64,000 bases of DNA, taken from Photobacterium damselae (lineage in GTDB: Bacteria; Pseudomonadota; Gammaproteobacteria; Enterobacterales; Vibrionaceae). The stretch covers positions 186,001 through 250,000 of the forward strand of contig NZ_PYOG01000004.1 of assembly GCF_003026815.1 (NCBI RefSeq), written 5' to 3'. How positions within the stretch are numbered: position 1 is the first letter of the stretch; every line of letters begins with the position of its first letter. A program made the translations under genes and the position numbers. Shown here in pieces: positions 32,501 to 41,724 of this stretch. Below the pieces are notes generated by a model that did not search any database, was not told the DNA's origin, and was given only the letters and a program-made list of their open reading frames with translations.

Positions 32501-33633
32501 TCATTAGTCTTACCTCTTCGAGGTTCATTTAAATCCTCATCAGTAACAAAACTCACCTCAATATCATCAGAATTGCGACTTTCTTGCTTAAGCCTACATA
32601 ATCGAAAAATACCACCATCAGAACCATTTCTACTATTTTTTGATGCCAAAATAAAAGGAAGCCCCTTAAATTGACTACTATGGGGAACTTCGGTTACTTC
32701 CCCACATTGTCTTTCTGAAGGCAAAGTTACATTTTTAAATCCTTTATAATCTTTATTCTGACCTAAAGTGTTTGGAGTTGAACCATGGCCCAAAGAAAAC
32801 AATAAGCCTTTATATTGTCCAGCTCCAGTTACTAATAAATAACCAACTTTTTGATAATAATTATAATTATTGTAGTAATCACCATTAATAACGGTCTCAC
32901 CACGGTCCAATGCCAAATAAAAACTATTACTATTTTTAATAACTGCAGGAGTATACCATCGATTTGTATAGTTTTCTTTTATATAGAAAGGATAATCTAA
33001 AATCTTGTCAATAACATATTGATTTTCAAATATACCATTGGGTGGAAGTTGTTCTGATATATTATTTACAGCTTGAGACTCAACTATTACACCAAAATTT
33101 TCTAACTGATTTTTACCAATTAAATCTTTAGTGTTTATTTCTTCACTATTGTTTTTAGAAGCCGTTTGTTTATATCTCAAATATTTATTCGTTGATATAC
33201 TTTTAGCTATTATTCGACCTTTACTACCTAGGTTGATATCAGCTCCATTTTCAATAACAAAATAACTAATATTCGTCATCGGTTGCTTGGTTAAACACCA
33301 ATTAGCCCTATTACAGTGACCAGGATCTAATAAGATTAAGTCATTATGATTATAAGGTGCAAAATATTGACGAATACGAGCTTTACCACCAACCCCACCA
33401 TTAGCGCTAATCACTCTTAGTGTTGAAGGAGCATCATTCCAATGACCATCAGCAAATGAAGGCATCAAGAAAATAAGAGGATCATTATAATTATTCTTAA
33501 AGTTTATGTCGCAAGAATAATCAACACAAGGTCCTGATATTGTACCAAACTCAAATTGCTGAGATGTTGACGCCATTGCCGTTCGCAAAAACAAACAAGA
33601 TAAAATGGCGAATATTAATAAATAAATACGCAT
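29512..33633 (-). CDS. mshQ: MshQ, large MSHA biogenesis protein
   Basis: MshQ is the large last gene of the MSHA locus; it is exported and may act as a pilus-tip or surface component, but its role is not settled. From the ATG at 33633 the product is 1373 aa with a signal peptide (MRIYLLIFAILSCLFLRTAM). The C-terminal part has the conserved MshQ/DUF6701 segments (PEGLKGS-like region, CQILYPQPDKKN-like region and PWLSYNWRKKGDEDPSA). An upstream in-frame start at 33696 precedes the signal peptide and is rejected. GAGGGG precedes the ATG, which overlaps the mshP stop (TAATG). The N-terminal half looks less conserved than the C-terminal half. Confidence 0.88.
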   Translation of the reverse strand: MRIYLLIFAILSCLFLRTAMASTSQQFEFGTISGPCVDYSCDINFKNNYNDPLIFLMPSFADGHWNDAPSTLRVISANGGVGGKARIRQYFAPYNHNDLILLDPGHCNRANWCLTKQPMTNISYFVIENGADINLGSKGRIIAKSISTNKYLRYKQTASKNNSEEINTKDLIGKNQLENFGVIVESQAVNNISEQLPPNGIFENQYVIDKILDYPFYIKENYTNRWYTPAVIKNSNSFYLALDRGETVINGDYYNNYNYYQKVGYLLVTGAGQYKGLLFSLGHGSTPNTLGQNKDYKGFKNVTLPSERQCGEVTEVPHSSQFKGLPFILASKNSRNGSDGGIFRLCRLKQESRNSDDIEVSFVTDEDLNEPRRGKTNESCGGQDCIERRHANESFGFMAFQQAVDSETCELFPGPAQSWDKYDSELEGNHNVSIIGSPVINGSYHLGFTEIDNESGGNNQFCNGKECFPAQGYTHLYAKKAILDTWPGIDDGYFSLSSISSSKKEYWFQTLSLEGNKVAKFPNGTIIHTRDLSVGSNSWLSSQSENPDDLIIYVHGESGPWKRDFIDMTKGAQVHALIYSERDLKMSYGNGNNETTRLVGSITAPDIEMVGKKDGNYNLKSEIIGQSSCFESEPNYSLTITPKIKTNTLCDDQPITFNVQASDGSSSNYTGKIHVTISSRFGGQWAGNANFTNAIKFSENTSFDLDVANNQAKFWLRANDAEKITVSGSIDRMEGAAPIGEYSFIPGGFKITPQSANIIAGKPFSATITAVACPAKGKEKPISMYDGEKTLDFSTQYQSPKTGNVAVNILRDNSQFTTSATIRFNKGESEPLTLQYSDAGSLIWNVTDPNCTTESCLLTDGKNRQAQELKRLLPDGLKGSMTINSRPWTFAICPAQGKNIDGTALGGQPLAAAGDYFYLHVRPVVWQQGGSESDPISTTAYNLCSAAITPNFFKSDAPRLNVNISLNEKQPVSPVGGDYGQLSGNLQANNHTGNDYLNYRLTWSEVGSVPLKASGQSDYLGMTINSGYRSAGRIYPAFFGSTHNELTPAMGSFTYMGQPFPVHWVVNAFNRQGKAVGNYDKFAPKLTAKFAFDIKNSGSNSEERLLLQQPLPQTWSHNGENHHSYMSYQSDVTFARQGFQALDKVTTPGGPYNSWQLWLTITNPNAGRPAQDPRRLTPELCNPNDGCSDPDLSKMTELRLGNTNPMRYGRMVLQDAAGDIRGPVAIPLRVEYWNGAAFETNADDSSSHFDGRNYCSQILYPQPDKKNIPSTSGTGNVDQGVASNEKLVAYPDVPVLEPFKQQVRFWQRLSNSTEPKGNGISCRGTYTYQPWLSYNWRKKGDEDPSAIVTFGVYQGNKRIIYRAEAGVASSNYQ

Positions 33634-34058
33634 TATTTTACCCCTCGCGCCCATACTTCTTGTGTACGTGTCATTGTTATATTTTTGCTGCCACATGTCG
33701 CTGTACTACTTAATTTATATTCGGTAATTTGTTGATGATCATGCAAGATCTTTCGACTTTCGCAACTCACTTTAGCTTCACAGTTAAACCAATCTTGAGG
33801 TTTAAACAATAATGCTTTACATGCTGTTTCATCACTGTTGTGAGGCTGTCCTAGAGGAAATATTTGTGTCAGTAAAACCTCATTGGCTGAGTGAGCAGTT
33901 AGCCATGCACGTTCTGCTAACACTTCTTTGGTTGTGGTATTTTGACTCGACCAGCCTATTTTAGTCATAGCGGCCGCCATCAGTCCCATCACAATAATGA
34001 CAAAGAGTGCAATCATAATACCGCTGCCTCGTTGGGCTCGAATACTGTTATAACGCAT
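33633..34058 (-). CDS. mshP: MshP, MSHA biogenesis protein
   Basis: MshP is a small pilin-operon protein with an N-terminal membrane helix, related to PilX-like minor components. The 141-aa product begins MRYNSIRAQRGSGIMIALFV, with a hydrophobic helix at about 14-35, and contains four cysteines. The ATG at 34058 lies within the mshO 3' end; a longer in-frame start at 34091 is less likely. Confidence 0.85.
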   Translation of the reverse strand: MRYNSIRAQRGSGIMIALFVIIVMGLMAAAMTKIGWSSQNTTTKEVLAERAWLTAHSANEVLLTQIFPLGQPHNSDETACKALLFKPQDWFNCEAKVSCESRKILHDHQQITEYKLSSTATCGSKNITMTRTQEVWARGVK

Positions 34059-34773
34059 TAAGCACCTGCACACTGTGATTATAATTAGCAACTTCTTGTG
34101 AGCTTGGATCTTTAAACTGCAATCCGATCAAAGCGATCGCATTACTACTTAACCCAGCTACTTCAACCCCAGGTTTAAACTGGCTAACATTCTGAGCCAT
34201 TACAATTGGTGTTTTATTATCCGTCATTCGTACTATTGTTGAATTAAGTAAACAATAGCTGATCTTATTTTTATACAGATATAATCGGTTCGCCGGAGAT
34301 GAGGTGGTAATCGGTGATGATACAGTTAAAGACCATAAATTATCTTTGTCGTCAGAAAGAGCCACAAAATTAATATCTGATTTTTCGTATTGTTGAGGAT
34401 CAATAAATCCAACCGCTATTTTGTCACTACTATTCCACTTTTTAGCATCATCAAACGTTGAGATATTTAAGCTATGACTGTTATTGGGTAAATTATCGTA
34501 ATAAGCCGCAGAGCCTACAATAGGATAAAAACTTAAGCATTTCGAACCTGATGTATCAGATACAGAAAGGCTATTTGGCGCAGCATGACGAATATCTTTA
34601 GTCATTCGAGCCAATAGAAAGCGAGCTTCAGATTGTAAACGTTCACGATCAACAGTACTGGAATATCCTTTAACGCCAGCTTCAATATAACTGCCAATCC
34701 CGACCATAATAATGGCAAGAATGACCATTGCGATAACCATCTCCATTAAGGTAAAACCCTGAAGTTTCTTCAT
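34048..34773 (-). CDS. mshO: MshO, MSHA minor pilin
   Basis: MshO is a minor pilin of the MSHA pilus, probably part of the initiating tip complex. The 241-aa prepilin has a class III signal MKKLQG|FTLMEM followed by the hydrophobic helix MVIAMVILAIIMVGIG. It overlaps mshD by one base and mshP by 11 bp. Confidence 0.9.
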   Translation of the reverse strand: MKKLQGFTLMEMVIAMVILAIIMVGIGSYIEAGVKGYSSTVDRERLQSEARFLLARMTKDIRHAAPNSLSVSDTSGSKCLSFYPIVGSAAYYDNLPNNSHSLNISTFDDAKKWNSSDKIAVGFIDPQQYEKSDINFVALSDDKDNLWSLTVSSPITTSSPANRLYLYKNKISYCLLNSTIVRMTDNKTPIVMAQNVSQFKPGVEVAGLSSNAIALIGLQFKDPSSQEVANYNHSVQVLNAL

Positions 34774-35435
34774 CAGTAATTACCTCGCAACGCTTTATAT
34801 TGATACGAGCCATAACGACCTGCATCTACCGTGACCGAAATCTGCTTAAGCGGTACTAATTCTGCGGCGGCTTTAGGAGCAGAAACAAGTTTAAATTGAT
34901 CATGACTATTATCGACATAATTAACGTTAACAATAACGGCGATATGCTTGTATTCAGACTGAGAGACACCGGGAATTAACCCAACTAAGCTGTTCTCTTT
35001 ATCTTTAATAGCTCGATACTCGACACCTTGATGAGTCTCACACTGGCTTAGTACCCCCCAGCAACCAATAAAATCATCCACATCATTAGAATATTGAGGC
35101 TGCTCTTTTTCTAACTCATCATCAGGCCCAAGTTCTTTCGAACAAAGATTGGAGGTCATTGCACCAGAAACAGCAGCTGGATAAGCTTCACCACAACGAT
35201 AAACACTGTCACCCAGCGGATCGGAGTTTTGATCAAATTGACGCGATAATATTTCATTGAAAACTGCATCAGCAATAGCGGCCGATTTGGCCTGATACAT
35301 AGGAATCGCAGAGCGCTCTAACTGAGGAAAGAGAAAGCTGGTTAAGGTAATCATTGCAATAGCAAGCAAGACTATCGTGATAATCCCTTCTATTAACGTA
35401 AAACCACGAGATTTTAAGTTAGTACTCACTAGCAC
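34773..35435 (-). CDS. mshD: MshD, MSHA minor pilin
   Basis: The 220-aa prepilin-like protein has the processing site KSRG|FTLIEG and a hydrophobic helix (IITIVLLAIAMITLTSFLF). The start is a GTG at 35435, or a second GTG six bases further on; both overlap the mshC 3' end. The gene order mshC-mshD-mshO identifies it. It contains several cysteines, which may form disulfides in the periplasm. Confidence 0.9.
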   Translation of the reverse strand: MLVSTNLKSRGFTLIEGIITIVLLAIAMITLTSFLFPQLERSAIPMYQAKSAAIADAVFNEILSRQFDQNSDPLGDSVYRCGEAYPAAVSGAMTSNLCSKELGPDDELEKEQPQYSNDVDDFIGCWGVLSQCETHQGVEYRAIKDKENSLVGLIPGVSQSEYKHIAVIVNVNYVDNSHDQFKLVSAPKAAAELVPLKQISVTVDAGRYGSYQYKALRGNY

Positions 35436-35922
35436 AAACTCCTGCTGATATATAACCTTGGCTGTTGATACAGATATGAGTTGTTTGCTTATTTTTAGCC
35501 GTAATCGTTATCTCACAGCCATTATTTGTACAGATACGTTCACCTTGAGCAGAAACTGGCTGACCCAATAGATTGAACGTGATAAAACTCTGGGAGCTAG
35601 AAAACTTGGTATGTGTATCTTGTTGCCATAGCGCATCGGGTGTTTGCGTGCGAAATCTCTGACTGCAGATATTTGCCGCCCCTAAGCAACTTGGTACAAC
35701 AAGCAAGGAACTGGTCACATTTTGGTTATTTGAGCTAACGCCTTGTCCTTGCATGGCTGCTATTTGAATTTGGCGCATAATAGATATCGCCTGATCGCGA
35801 GTAATATAGGCATCAAAGCCACTTCGCCCTGAAAAACGCGATGCTGCTGTAACCGATATAATGCCAATAAGAATAATGACAACGATCAGCTCGACGAGCG
35901 TAAAGCCTCGCTGATGGTTCAT
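35419..35922 (-). CDS. mshC: MshC, MSHA minor pilin
   Basis: The 167-aa prepilin has a short leader MNHQRG|FTLVELIVVIILIG. Cleavage by the prepilin peptidase after Gly6 is expected. The ATG at 35922 is chosen because the leader then has the usual length; an in-frame start at 35952 would give an unusually long leader. The mature protein has several cysteines. Confidence 0.9.
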   Translation of the reverse strand: MNHQRGFTLVELIVVIILIGIISVTAASRFSGRSGFDAYITRDQAISIMRQIQIAAMQGQGVSSNNQNVTSSLLVVPSCLGAANICSQRFRTQTPDALWQQDTHTKFSSSQSFITFNLLGQPVSAQGERICTNNGCEITITAKNKQTTHICINSQGYISAGVCASEY

Positions 35923-36010
35923 AGTAAGCCTCGGGATTGGATATTTAACCAAAATCCACCAGCAGGTACATTTTGGTTAAATAGCGCTCCGAAGAGCGCT
36001 AAGAAATTGA

Positions 36011-36496
36011 TTATTTACAATCGTTAACTTTAACTGTTGCAGCAGCACCTGATTGAGCAGCAGTATAAGTTACTGAGCACACTGTTGTAGATGCATTTTT
36101 CTCTTGATTTGCAAAAGTGTAAGAAATGCTATCACCTGCGGCTTCGCCGCCTTGAGAATTATTCACTGGTAACCATTCATCATTATTATCAAGACCTTGA
36201 ACTACAGCAGAAAGAGCTGCTGAAGTTGCAACTGGATAACCATAAATGGTTTTAATGGTTTTACCATCAACATCTAAATCAGTAGCTGTATTTTTAGCTT
36301 CGATACCATTAATAGCCGCTTTACCATATACAATACCAGCTGCACCTTGGATTGCACCTTTTAGACCTTGTAGCGACGCGTTACGTGCATCTGTTTGTAG
36401 GTTCATAAACTTAGGTGCTGCAGTTACTGCAAGAATACCTAGGATTACAATCACAACCACTAATTCAATTAGCGTAAAACCGCCTTGACGTTTCAT
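36011..36496 (-). CDS. mshA: MshA, major MSHA pilin
   Basis: MshA is the structural subunit of the mannose-sensitive haemagglutinin pilus, which mediates surface attachment and near-surface motility. The 161-aa prepilin has [20 protein letters not shown], with Glu5 of the mature protein conserved. Two cysteines near the C-terminus (TTVCSVTY and VNDCK) would form the D-region disulfide. GGAG precedes the ATG. It follows mshB by 23 bp and is separated by 88 bp from mshC. Confidence 0.95.
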   Translation of the reverse strand: MKRQGGFTLIELVVVIVILGILAVTAAPKFMNLQTDARNASLQGLKGAIQGAAGIVYGKAAINGIEAKNTATDLDVDGKTIKTIYGYPVATSAALSAVVQGLDNNDEWLPVNNSQGGEAAGDSISYTFANQEKNASTTVCSVTYTAAQSGAAATVKVNDCK

Positions 36497-36519
36497 AAAA
36501 ACAACTCCAATTAATTTAC

Positions 36520-37122
36520 TTAATTATTAATATTTACTTCAACGCGGCCGGTTGCCGGTGTATACGTAAAATAATGTCCTGTAGTGATATCCGCGATACC
36601 ACTACTATTTTTCGCCGATGTTGTTTGATAATAACGGCAAGCTTTTTCACTGCCTGAACCCAACATCGATACAAAAAATACGTTATTACCCGACGGAATC
36701 GACTGTTGATCCAGCGATGCTCGTGGCGGGTTTTGTAATAAATTCTCTAATAAGTCGACGCAATCTTGAGGTGCCATAGCCGAAAAAGGCTTAGAACTCC
36801 CATCAATAGATAATGCATACGGGTAACCCATACGAACACCATCTTGATTAGACGCTTTAGTTAGTAAGAACTCACTACCATCATAATCCACACTGTTTAC
36901 CGCCCCACTGACACCTTGCATCGTTGGACGGCCATATGCTTCCCACTGAGCACGAGCAGAAATCACTGCGGTTGCATAACCACCAGCCATACCTTCTACT
37001 GCGGCTTTCTTTGCTTGCTCAGTAATATTTAAAAACCGAGGCATTGCTGTGGCAGCCAAAATACCTACCACAATAATGACAATGACTAACTCGATTAACG
37101 AGAAACCCTGCTGCTTATTCAT
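36520..37122 (-). CDS. mshB: MshB, MSHA pilin-like protein
   Basis: The 200-aa prepilin has the leader [20 protein letters not shown] and is the first pilin gene of the structural half of the locus. Its N-terminal helix is close to MshA ([20 protein letters not shown]). Two cysteines (APQDCVDL and EKACRYY) may pair. Confidence 0.93.
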   Translation of the reverse strand: MNKQQGFSLIELVIVIIVVGILAATAMPRFLNITEQAKKAAVEGMAGGYATAVISARAQWEAYGRPTMQGVSGAVNSVDYDGSEFLLTKASNQDGVRMGYPYALSIDGSSKPFSAMAPQDCVDLLENLLQNPPRASLDQQSIPSGNNVFFVSMLGSGSEKACRYYQTTSAKNSSGIADITTGHYFTYTPATGRVEVNINN

Positions 37123-37150
37123 TGCACTGTCCTATAACAGAAATTGAACT

Positions 37151-37621
37151 TCATTCTGTTGTGCTGAAACTACCGACATATAATATCTCATTACTGTAAC
37201 CTAATCCTAGCCATTTATTTGGCGAAACAAGGTAATAGCAGGTGTCATATTTCAGTCGATTATGAATCTCATTGCGTTTTAACGCTAAATATTTCAGATT
37301 TGCCTTCTTACCAGCCAATAGTTGCCACATTTCTTGGCATCCACTATCACTATTTGACGATAATTTAGGCCAGCCACGTTCTGTAAATTGGACTAAATAT
37401 CCATCAATTATAGTTTGCAGAGGTCGATTGTTGAGTTCCCAATACTGCTTCAGTTGCGCCGCATTTTCTTGAAACTGCCCAACTAACATGTGCAAATGAG
37501 CCTCACGAGCACTGCGCTCAATTTTGGCCCAATACATCATCATGATAGCGATAACGAGCAAAACTAAAGCAACAGTGACACTCCGGCGAACCCATAAATA
37601 ATGACGAGTTTTAACCACCAC
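37151..37621 (-). CDS. mshF: MshF, MSHA biogenesis protein
   Basis: The 156-aa product has one N-terminal membrane helix (about 14-30; VTVALVLLVIAIMMMYWA) and a periplasmic domain. The family has no settled biochemical role. Identity rests on position between mshG and mshB and on size. It overlaps mshG by 11 bp. Confidence 0.82.
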   Translation of the reverse strand: MVVKTRHYLWVRRSVTVALVLLVIAIMMMYWAKIERSAREAHLHMLVGQFQENAAQLKQYWELNNRPLQTIIDGYLVQFTERGWPKLSSNSDSGCQEMWQLLAGKKANLKYLALKRNEIHNRLKYDTCYYLVSPNKWLGLGYSNEILYVGSFSTTE

Positions 37622-38828
37622 GAGCCAAGTCCAACATACCCCACATCGGGAGGAAAATACCTAATGCCAACAGCAATACCATGCCAGCAACCACTAACAA
37701 TAAAATGGGCTCAATACGCGCGGTTAGTGTCTTTAAATCATAGTCCACTTCGCGGTCATAAAAATCGGCAACTTCCATTAAGAGATCGTCAACTTGACCG
37801 GTCTCTTCACCAACGGCAATCATCTGCAACACTAAAGGAGGGAAAATACCACTACTGACCGCAGTACTCGCGATACTTGCGCCCCCTTCAATGCCACTTT
37901 TCATTTCAATCAAACGGTTCTCTAAATAGCGATTGCCCAATGCCTCGGCGGACATTTGCAATGCGGTATTAAGCGGAACACCAGCACGAATCATTAACGC
38001 AAATGTACGAGAAAAACGGGCCATCTGAGCACGAGTCACAATACTGCCCGTTACCGGAACTTTGAGACGCCAGTTATCCCACGTCTCTTGTCCTTTGACG
38101 GTATTGCGCCAAACTCGTAATCCAATCCAAGTGGCCAGTGAAGCCCCTAGTAATAACGGCCAGTAATGTACAAAGAAGTTTGAGGTGCCAATTAAAATTC
38201 GAGTTGGCAGAGGTAACTCCATACCAAATCGAGAAAACATAGAAGCAAACTGTGGAATCACTTTGATATTCAGTACCACCATGGCCAAACCAATCGAGGT
38301 TAAAACAAACATGGGATAACGCATGGCAGAAGCTATTTGGCGCCGGGTTTCCATCTCCTGCTCATAATAATTGGCTAACTGAAGCAAAGAGCTATCTAAA
38401 CGACCCGTGTTTTCACCCACATTGATCATTGAAACAAACAGTGGCGTAAATACCCGTGGATGTTGCTTCATCGAGACCGATAACGGACTACCATTGGTTA
38501 AATCAGCAATGACCGCTTCTAAAGTTTCACGTAGTAGTGGATGGCTAGTACTTTGTGCCAAACCTTTAATCGCACGCAGTAATGGGATCCCAGCTTTGGT
38601 TAAGCTATAGAGCTGACGACAGAAAATCACCAAGATCTCTAGCGGCAAAGGAGCCTTAAACAGCGCCATTAAGTCGAAGTTAAGTGGAGACTCTGAGTAC
38701 GGCTTTAGATCGAGTGGAATTATCCCTTGTTGCAGCAAAAGATCAGCGGCGGCATCACTGCTGGCAGCCTCTATTTTGCCTTGTCGGATCGCCCCTTGAT
38801 AACGACCTTTATATTGAAACATCGCCAT
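37611..38828 (-). CDS. mshG: MshG, MSHA inner-membrane platform protein
   Basis: MshG is the GspF/PilC-type polytopic platform protein on which the pilus ATPase acts. The 405-aa product has two T2SSF domains (FCRQLYSLTKAGIPLLRAIK and FSRTFALMIRAGVPLNTALQ) and three or four membrane helices. It lies 9 bp after mshE. Confidence 0.95.
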   Translation of the reverse strand: MAMFQYKGRYQGAIRQGKIEAASSDAAADLLLQQGIIPLDLKPYSESPLNFDLMALFKAPLPLEILVIFCRQLYSLTKAGIPLLRAIKGLAQSTSHPLLRETLEAVIADLTNGSPLSVSMKQHPRVFTPLFVSMINVGENTGRLDSSLLQLANYYEQEMETRRQIASAMRYPMFVLTSIGLAMVVLNIKVIPQFASMFSRFGMELPLPTRILIGTSNFFVHYWPLLLGASLATWIGLRVWRNTVKGQETWDNWRLKVPVTGSIVTRAQMARFSRTFALMIRAGVPLNTALQMSAEALGNRYLENRLIEMKSGIEGGASIASTAVSSGIFPPLVLQMIAVGEETGQVDDLLMEVADFYDREVDYDLKTLTARIEPILLLVVAGMVLLLALGIFLPMWGMLDLARGG

Positions 38829-38837
38829 AAACTAAAC

Positions 38838-40553
38838 TCACACCACCAAATCAACGTTGTCGCTTTCACCTAAGATCAGCACTTCATCAATACTTGTTGT
38901 ACCGGCCATAGCCAGCTCCATCGCAGATTCAATCAACGGTTTATAACTTTGACTATTACGCGCTAACTGACCAAATAGCACCGCATTATTATCTCGTAGT
39001 GCATCCATCATCGGCATATCAATTTCAAGCAGTTCAAACACACCGATACGACCTCGGTAGCCAGAGAAATTACAGCTTTGACAGCCTCGACCATAATGAA
39101 AAGTATGCTGACTCAGTTGCGGATAACAACTTTCCAACCACACTTGCTGCTGAGGTGCTAATGCAACAGGCTCTTTGCATTCTGGACAGATACGACGCAC
39201 CAACCGCTGAGCGAGCACCGCACGTACTGCACTTGCCACTAAGTAGCCAGGAGCTTCCATATCAATCATACGAAGCGCACTATCAATGGCATTATTGGTG
39301 TGCAGTGTCGACAGAACTAAGTGGCCAGTTAGAGCAGAACGCAAACCAATTTCAACCGTCTCATGGTCACGCATCTCACCCACTAAGATCACATCGGGAT
39401 CCTGACGAAGTACCGTACGGAGAATCGAGGAAAACGACAGACCAATCTTACTATTGACTTGAACTTGGTTAACACGAGGCAAACGATATTCCACCGGATC
39501 TTCTGCGGTGATCAATTTTTTACCCGGCAAGTTTAGTTCATTAAGTGCGCCGTATAAGGTGGTGGTTTTACCCGAACCGGTTGGGCCTGTTACTAAAATC
39601 ATACCGTGTAGACGCTTAAGCTGACGGCGGAAACGAGTTAGGATCTCTGCTGGCATACCAACCTGCTCAAGACTTAAAATCCCAGCAGATTGATCCAATA
39701 GACGCATTACAACCGATTCACCGTGCTGTACTGGCATGGTTGATATACGGATATCGACGGAATGCTCCTTTACTTTAATATTAAAGCGTCCATCTTGTGG
39801 CAGACGTTTTTCTGAAATATCCAGACCGCTCATCAGCTTCAAACGCAGCACCAATGCTGAAGCAATACTTTTCTCTTGTAATACCGTTTCGTGTAATACC
39901 CCATCAATACGCTGACGGATACGTAAGACATCTTCATCTGGCTCAATATGAATATCAGAGGCCCCGACTTGGATCGCATCTTCAAATAACGTATTGATCA
40001 GCTTAACGACTGTAACTTCATCATTATCAACCGCTTCATCAAAACCAAAAGAAAAGGGATTTTGTACCTGATGTTCCGCTTTAAGTTGCTCGGCAAAAGA
40101 GGCGATCTCTTTAGTGCGGCGATAGTAGCGATCAAACGCTGCTAACAGTTGAGTTTCAGAAGCAATCACCAGCTCAACTTGATAGCCATGAAGCTGATCG
40201 TAAACGGATTCCTGTGCGGTCAGATCGGCAGGATCACTCATAGCTACACGTACGGTATCGCCATTGCGACCAATTGCTAACGCACGTAAACGACGAGCAT
40301 GAACCTCTGATAGCAGCGACACCGCATCACTATCGATCTTAATTCGGCTCAAGTTAACCAGCGGGATCCCTAACTGACGCGATAAGAATTCCAACATCTG
40401 CTGCTCGGAGATAAAGCCCATACTGATCAACGTATCACCCAACTTACGCCCGGTATTATGTTGTTCAGCCAGCGCTTGTTCTAACTCACTTTGCGCAATA
40501 ATGTTCTCTTCAACCAGAAGATCCCCAAGACGTTTTCTTAATCGCAGAGACAT
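38838..40553 (-). CDS. mshE: MshE, pilus extension ATPase with c-di-GMP-binding MshEN domain
   Basis: MshE powers MSHA pilus extension and responds to c-di-GMP. The 571-aa product has an N-terminal MshEN domain with the two tandem motifs RLGDLLVEENII (8-19) and KLGDTLISMGFI (37-48), each followed by a Q-ending helix. Walker A is GPTGSGKTT at 323-331, the Asp box and Walker B are in DPDVILVGEMRDHET, and a tetracysteine zinc site lies near the C-terminus (RRICPECKEP, GCQSCNFSGYRG). It lies between mshN and mshG. Confidence 0.97.
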   Translation of the reverse strand: MSLRLRKRLGDLLVEENIIAQSELEQALAEQHNTGRKLGDTLISMGFISEQQMLEFLSRQLGIPLVNLSRIKIDSDAVSLLSEVHARRLRALAIGRNGDTVRVAMSDPADLTAQESVYDQLHGYQVELVIASETQLLAAFDRYYRRTKEIASFAEQLKAEHQVQNPFSFGFDEAVDNDEVTVVKLINTLFEDAIQVGASDIHIEPDEDVLRIRQRIDGVLHETVLQEKSIASALVLRLKLMSGLDISEKRLPQDGRFNIKVKEHSVDIRISTMPVQHGESVVMRLLDQSAGILSLEQVGMPAEILTRFRRQLKRLHGMILVTGPTGSGKTTTLYGALNELNLPGKKLITAEDPVEYRLPRVNQVQVNSKIGLSFSSILRTVLRQDPDVILVGEMRDHETVEIGLRSALTGHLVLSTLHTNNAIDSALRMIDMEAPGYLVASAVRAVLAQRLVRRICPECKEPVALAPQQQVWLESCYPQLSQHTFHYGRGCQSCNFSGYRGRIGVFELLEIDMPMMDALRDNNAVLFGQLARNSQSYKPLIESAMELAMAGTTSIDEVLILGESDNVDLVV

Positions 40554-40557
40554 ACAC

Positions 40558-41724
40558 TTAACCTCGAGTTTTTGTTAATAACGCTAAACGTTGCTGAGCA
40601 AACTGAATTGACTGCTGGGAAATATGGCCATACTTCAATGCTTGCTGATAAGCCATGGTTGCTTTGGCTTTGTTATTGCTACGTTCTGCAGCAATAGCCA
40701 GGCCTAGCCACCAGCGACCATTTTGCGGTTGACGGTTAAGCAGTTGCTGATAAGAATTTAAAGCAATCGCGTTATTTTTAACTTCTTGAGCAAGTGCACC
40801 ACGCATCACCAAATAAGGCATTGGCGCATTCGCGGGTACAGAATTTAAGATAGCCAGTGCCGCTTCAGGCTGAGATTCTTGTGCTAATAATTTCGCTAAC
40901 GTTAAGCGCAATACCGGCTGCTGAGGTGCAAGTTCCAAGCCCTCTTCCAAGGTTGCGATGGCACCACGAACACTGCCTTGACCATATAAGGTGGCCGCTA
41001 GCTTTTGTCTTGCTTCAATCCAGTCTGGTCGATACTTAACGGCTTTTTGTAAACTGATGATCGCTTGCTGACTATCAGCTTGGGCTAGTGCTTTTTCTGC
41101 TCGGTTATATTCAAGATCAGCCAGCTGGCGATTATTTAACGTAACAGTTTTAATCGACAATTGCTCAGGCTCATGACTCTCTTCAATAACATGACGAGGC
41201 GCTGATCTAACTTGAGCAATATGTACTTCTGGCTCAGGTTCAAATTCTGGCTCAGGTGCACTGTCATATTCTTCAACTACCGGTTTTAACGCTTGATGTT
41301 TCAGTTTAATCGGTGTGGTTTTAGGTTCTTCTACTTGAACAATTGCCTCAGTAGATATAGAACGATGCTCAGTCGTTATCTCGTTATTTTCTTCACTTGA
41401 AGTTTTTAATTCTTGGCTGTGAAGTACTGACTGAGAGTCACTCTTTTCGTTAACCATCACCTGATGATTAGAGACCGGATTAGACGCAGCAACCGCTGGA
41501 GTGACAACATGAAACCCGGCACCAGACTCATCGGCATCAATATAAGACGAACGAATGATCCAACCACTAGCAAATACCCCCATAGCGCAAAGAGCCACGG
41601 CAATACGAGATGGCCATACCGATTGAGCAACGGGTTTTATTTTCGCCATCTTAAGCGGAGGTAAATCACTAGATAGCGCTTGTTTTTGTGCTAAAGCATC
41701 TAATTTTTTATTAATAGAACTCAT
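40558..41724 (-). CDS. mshN: MshN, TPR-containing MSHA biogenesis protein
   Basis: The 388-aa product has one membrane helix (about 36-55), a Glu/Pro-rich periplasmic linker (about 100-190) and C-terminal TPR repeats (about 205-385; RAEKALAQADSQQAIISLQK, EARQKLAATLYGQGSVRGAI). TPR proteins of this kind stabilise or assemble the secretin and alignment complex. It overlaps mshM by 4 bp. Confidence 0.9.
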   Translation of the reverse strand: MSSINKKLDALAQKQALSSDLPPLKMAKIKPVAQSVWPSRIAVALCAMGVFASGWIIRSSYIDADESGAGFHVVTPAVAASNPVSNHQVMVNEKSDSQSVLHSQELKTSSEENNEITTEHRSISTEAIVQVEEPKTTPIKLKHQALKPVVEEYDSAPEPEFEPEPEVHIAQVRSAPRHVIEESHEPEQLSIKTVTLNNRQLADLEYNRAEKALAQADSQQAIISLQKAVKYRPDWIEARQKLAATLYGQGSVRGAIATLEEGLELAPQQPVLRLTLAKLLAQESQPEAALAILNSVPANAPMPYLVMRGALAQEVKNNAIALNSYQQLLNRQPQNGRWWLGLAIAAERSNNKAKATMAYQQALKYGHISQQSIQFAQQRLALLTKTRG

